Shown one piece after another: positions 62,907 to 64,000 of a stretch of DNA of 64,000 nucleotides (position 1 is the first letter of the stretch; each line of letters begins with the position of its first letter). Location of the stretch: contig NZ_CP117884.1 in the NCBI RefSeq assembly GCF_028736235.1, positions 1,798,001 through 1,862,000 of the forward strand. Direction: 5' to 3'. The position numbers and the translations under genes are program-made. The notes below the pieces were generated by a model. It ran no database searches and had not been told where the DNA came from. It saw only the letters and a list, made by a program, of their open reading frames with translations. The stretch comes from Lacticaseibacillus pabuli (GTDB taxonomy: Bacteria > Bacillota > Bacilli > Lactobacillales > Lactobacillaceae).

Positions 62907-63844
62907 AGCCGCACCCCGCCGAGCCGTTCATTGACGTCCCGGAAAGTACCGGTCTGCGTCGTGATGTGCTTAGCATTCGCAACTAATTTATCCAGCCGCG
63001 CGTTGTCAGCCTGTATATCAGCCTCGGTGAACGCCCGCTTCTGATCAAGCAACTCCTTCTTAAATGGCGTGGCGGCGGCATAATCCCAGAATTCCCGTTC
63101 ATATGGCACACCTGTATAGTGCCACGGCTTCTTGAAGAGGTTGTAGTGCACGAGGAAGGCATCGTACTTAGGATGGCGTTCCTGAACGTTCCATGATGGC
63201 GAGAGTTGAACCATCTCATCGTGCGCAATCGCGTTCAGGTAATCCTGGTCCGCCGCAATTGACTTGAACTTGTAAGTATTCAGCAAGTTCAAGAAGTGGT
63301 CCGCAAAGCGCCGGTCACGCATTGCTGCCAGGTTCATCACGAGGACACCCGAGTTCACATAATCAGCAGGTGGCACGCCAACCGCCCCCGCCGCGTATGG
63401 GGCCAAAACGGGGTCGGTTTTCACGAACGGATCCACCGCTGCGGCGACCAAACTGTTCGAAACATCGGTTGCGTACAGGTCAGCAACGTCGCGCAAGACC
63501 ACCGTATCTGCATCCAGGTAGATTCCCTTGTCGTACTGAGGAAACATCTCGGGGATGAACAAGCGGTAGTAAATCGTGAGGGTGAAGTAGGAGGCAAACA
63601 GCTTGTTCTCGTTGTCTGCCAAGCATTCGCGGATGCGGTCCCCCATGGGCTGCAAGTCAATCTGGACATTGGCCGTCGCCAAGGCTTTGAGCGCCGCGGT
63701 ATGGGCAGCGGTGAGTCCTTCTTGCAAAACAATCACACGGTACTGCTTTTCTGGGTCGCTACTCTTTATCAATGATTCGATCGAGACAGCAAGACCTGGC
63801 GCGTACTTATCGTTTACAGCGTAAAAAATTGGAATTTGGGTCAT
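62903..63844 (-). CDS. Glycosyltransferase family 8 protein
   Basis: A 313-residue glycosyltransferase. ATG 63844 (MTQIPIFYAVNDKYAPG) has GGAGG upstream; an earlier in-frame start lacks one. Seen: metal-binding DxD in YLDADTVV (about 110-116), VNSGVLVMNL, and the C-terminal HYNLFKKPWHY. GT8 members use nucleotide-sugars (Glc, Gal). A role in a surface polymer or glycolipid is inferred from the PlsC-like partner. Confidence 0.9.
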   Translation of the reverse strand: MTQIPIFYAVNDKYAPGLAVSIESLIKSSDPEKQYRVIVLQEGLTAAHTAALKALATANVQIDLQPMGDRIRECLADNENKLFASYFTLTIYYRLFIPEMFPQYDKGIYLDADTVVLRDVADLYATDVSNSLVAAAVDPFVKTDPVLAPYAAGAVGVPPADYVNSGVLVMNLAAMRDRRFADHFLNLLNTYKFKSIAADQDYLNAIAHDEMVQLSPSWNVQERHPKYDAFLVHYNLFKKPWHYTGVPYEREFWDYAAATPFKKELLDQKRAFTEADIQADNARLDKLVANAKHITTQTGTFRDVNERLGGVRL

Positions 63845-63854
63845 GCGTTGCCTC

Positions 63855-64000
63855 CTATTGTTTACGTGCGGCCAGCGCCGGACGCAAACGGTCATATTCG
63901 TTTAAAACATCGTCATACATTGTCAGGTGCAATTCATCGTGCACCCGGCTGACCTCCCAGGGCTTTACCGTCACGGTATGCAGCCATGGCCAGAAGCGAA
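63855..64000 (-). CDS. C-terminal end of an unidentified protein, cut by the window edge
   Basis: The last 47 residues of a gene on the minus strand ending in TAG at 63857-63855. It reads FWPWLHTVTVKPWEV and ends in LRPALAARKQ. It is 10 bp upstream of the GT8 start, so it belongs to the same operon. HTVTVKPW is faintly like a GT8 C-terminal part (KPW), but the identity is open. Confidence 0.6.
   Translation of the reverse strand, partial: RFWPWLHTVTVKPWEVSRVHDELHLTMYDDVLNEYDRLRPALAARKQ

Overview
The window is a piece of low-GC-Firmicute-type chromosome from a member of the Lactobacillaceae. The base composition is comparatively GC-rich for that family. Evidence for the group: ribosome-binding sites close to AGGAGG before nearly every gene, TTG and GTG starts, a T-box leader, a SpoIIIE/FtsK and RNase Y gene set, com genes, a DNA deoxyribosyltransferase of the Lactobacillus type, and pst-phoPR-ftsEX-prfB-secA synteny. 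I cannot fix genus or species from sequence alone; a Lacticaseibacillus-like organism is a guess. Nothing looks like a prophage, insertion sequence or CRISPR array.

Layout. 1-7.4 kb, all on the minus strand: a MinJ-like PDZ membrane protein, the PhoP-PhoR two-component system and the phosphate ABC transporter pstSCAB1B2, with a readable Pho box before pstS. 7.4-13.5 kb: ftsX-ftsE, prfB (with the programmed frameshift), secA and hpf. 13.5-16.2 kb: comFA-comFC, divergent from yigZ. 16.2-29.2 kb: tagO, rny, recA (with LexA box), cinA, pgsA, rodZ, the ymfFHI set and ftsK. 29.2-39.7 kb: trmL, a long AT-rich gap, corA, rpsN, a HhH-GPD glycosylase, cutC, uppP, a YkgB-type lactonase, an orphan PTS IIA-like protein, relQ-nadK-rluD, a CYTH protein and coiA. 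39.8-46.4 kb: DUF711 and ACT proteins, an acyl-CoA dehydrogenase-EtfB-EtfA operon that is unusual for a lactic acid bacterium, an MmyB-type regulator and a GAPDH gene. 46.5-51.8 kb: a large HTH/AT-hook/DUF3800-like protein, a nucleoside deoxyribosyltransferase, a 40-residue ORF, an M20 peptidase, a HAD phosphatase and two tandem tRNA-Leu units. 52-64 kb: nnrD, a MurJ-type flippase, leuS with its T-box, an LTA-synthase-family gene with a PAP2 phosphatase, a TetR regulator, an acyltransferase, a GT8 glycosyltransferase and a cut-off gene.

The most striking signal is non-coding. Between the flippase gene and leuS (54.6-55.25 kb) lie two large structured elements in inverted orientation. Their helices largely differ in sequence, yet both fold into the same plan: a long closing helix, a 4-by-1 internal loop, a GGCT/AGCC helix, a GGAAC/TG internal loop, a 5-bp helix, then three hairpins in the same order. 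Base pairs change in a compensating way while the loop boxes stay fixed. That is the pattern of a structured RNA family, and I do not recognise it as a known one.

Functionally the window is mostly housekeeping: phosphate sensing and uptake, division and envelope (FtsEX, RodZ, TagO, PgsA, UppP, MurJ-type flippase, LTA synthase), protein export and translation, DNA repair and competence, and stress signalling (RelQ, HPF). The accessory-looking parts are 41.5-50.5 kb and the 54.6-55.25 kb intergenic region.
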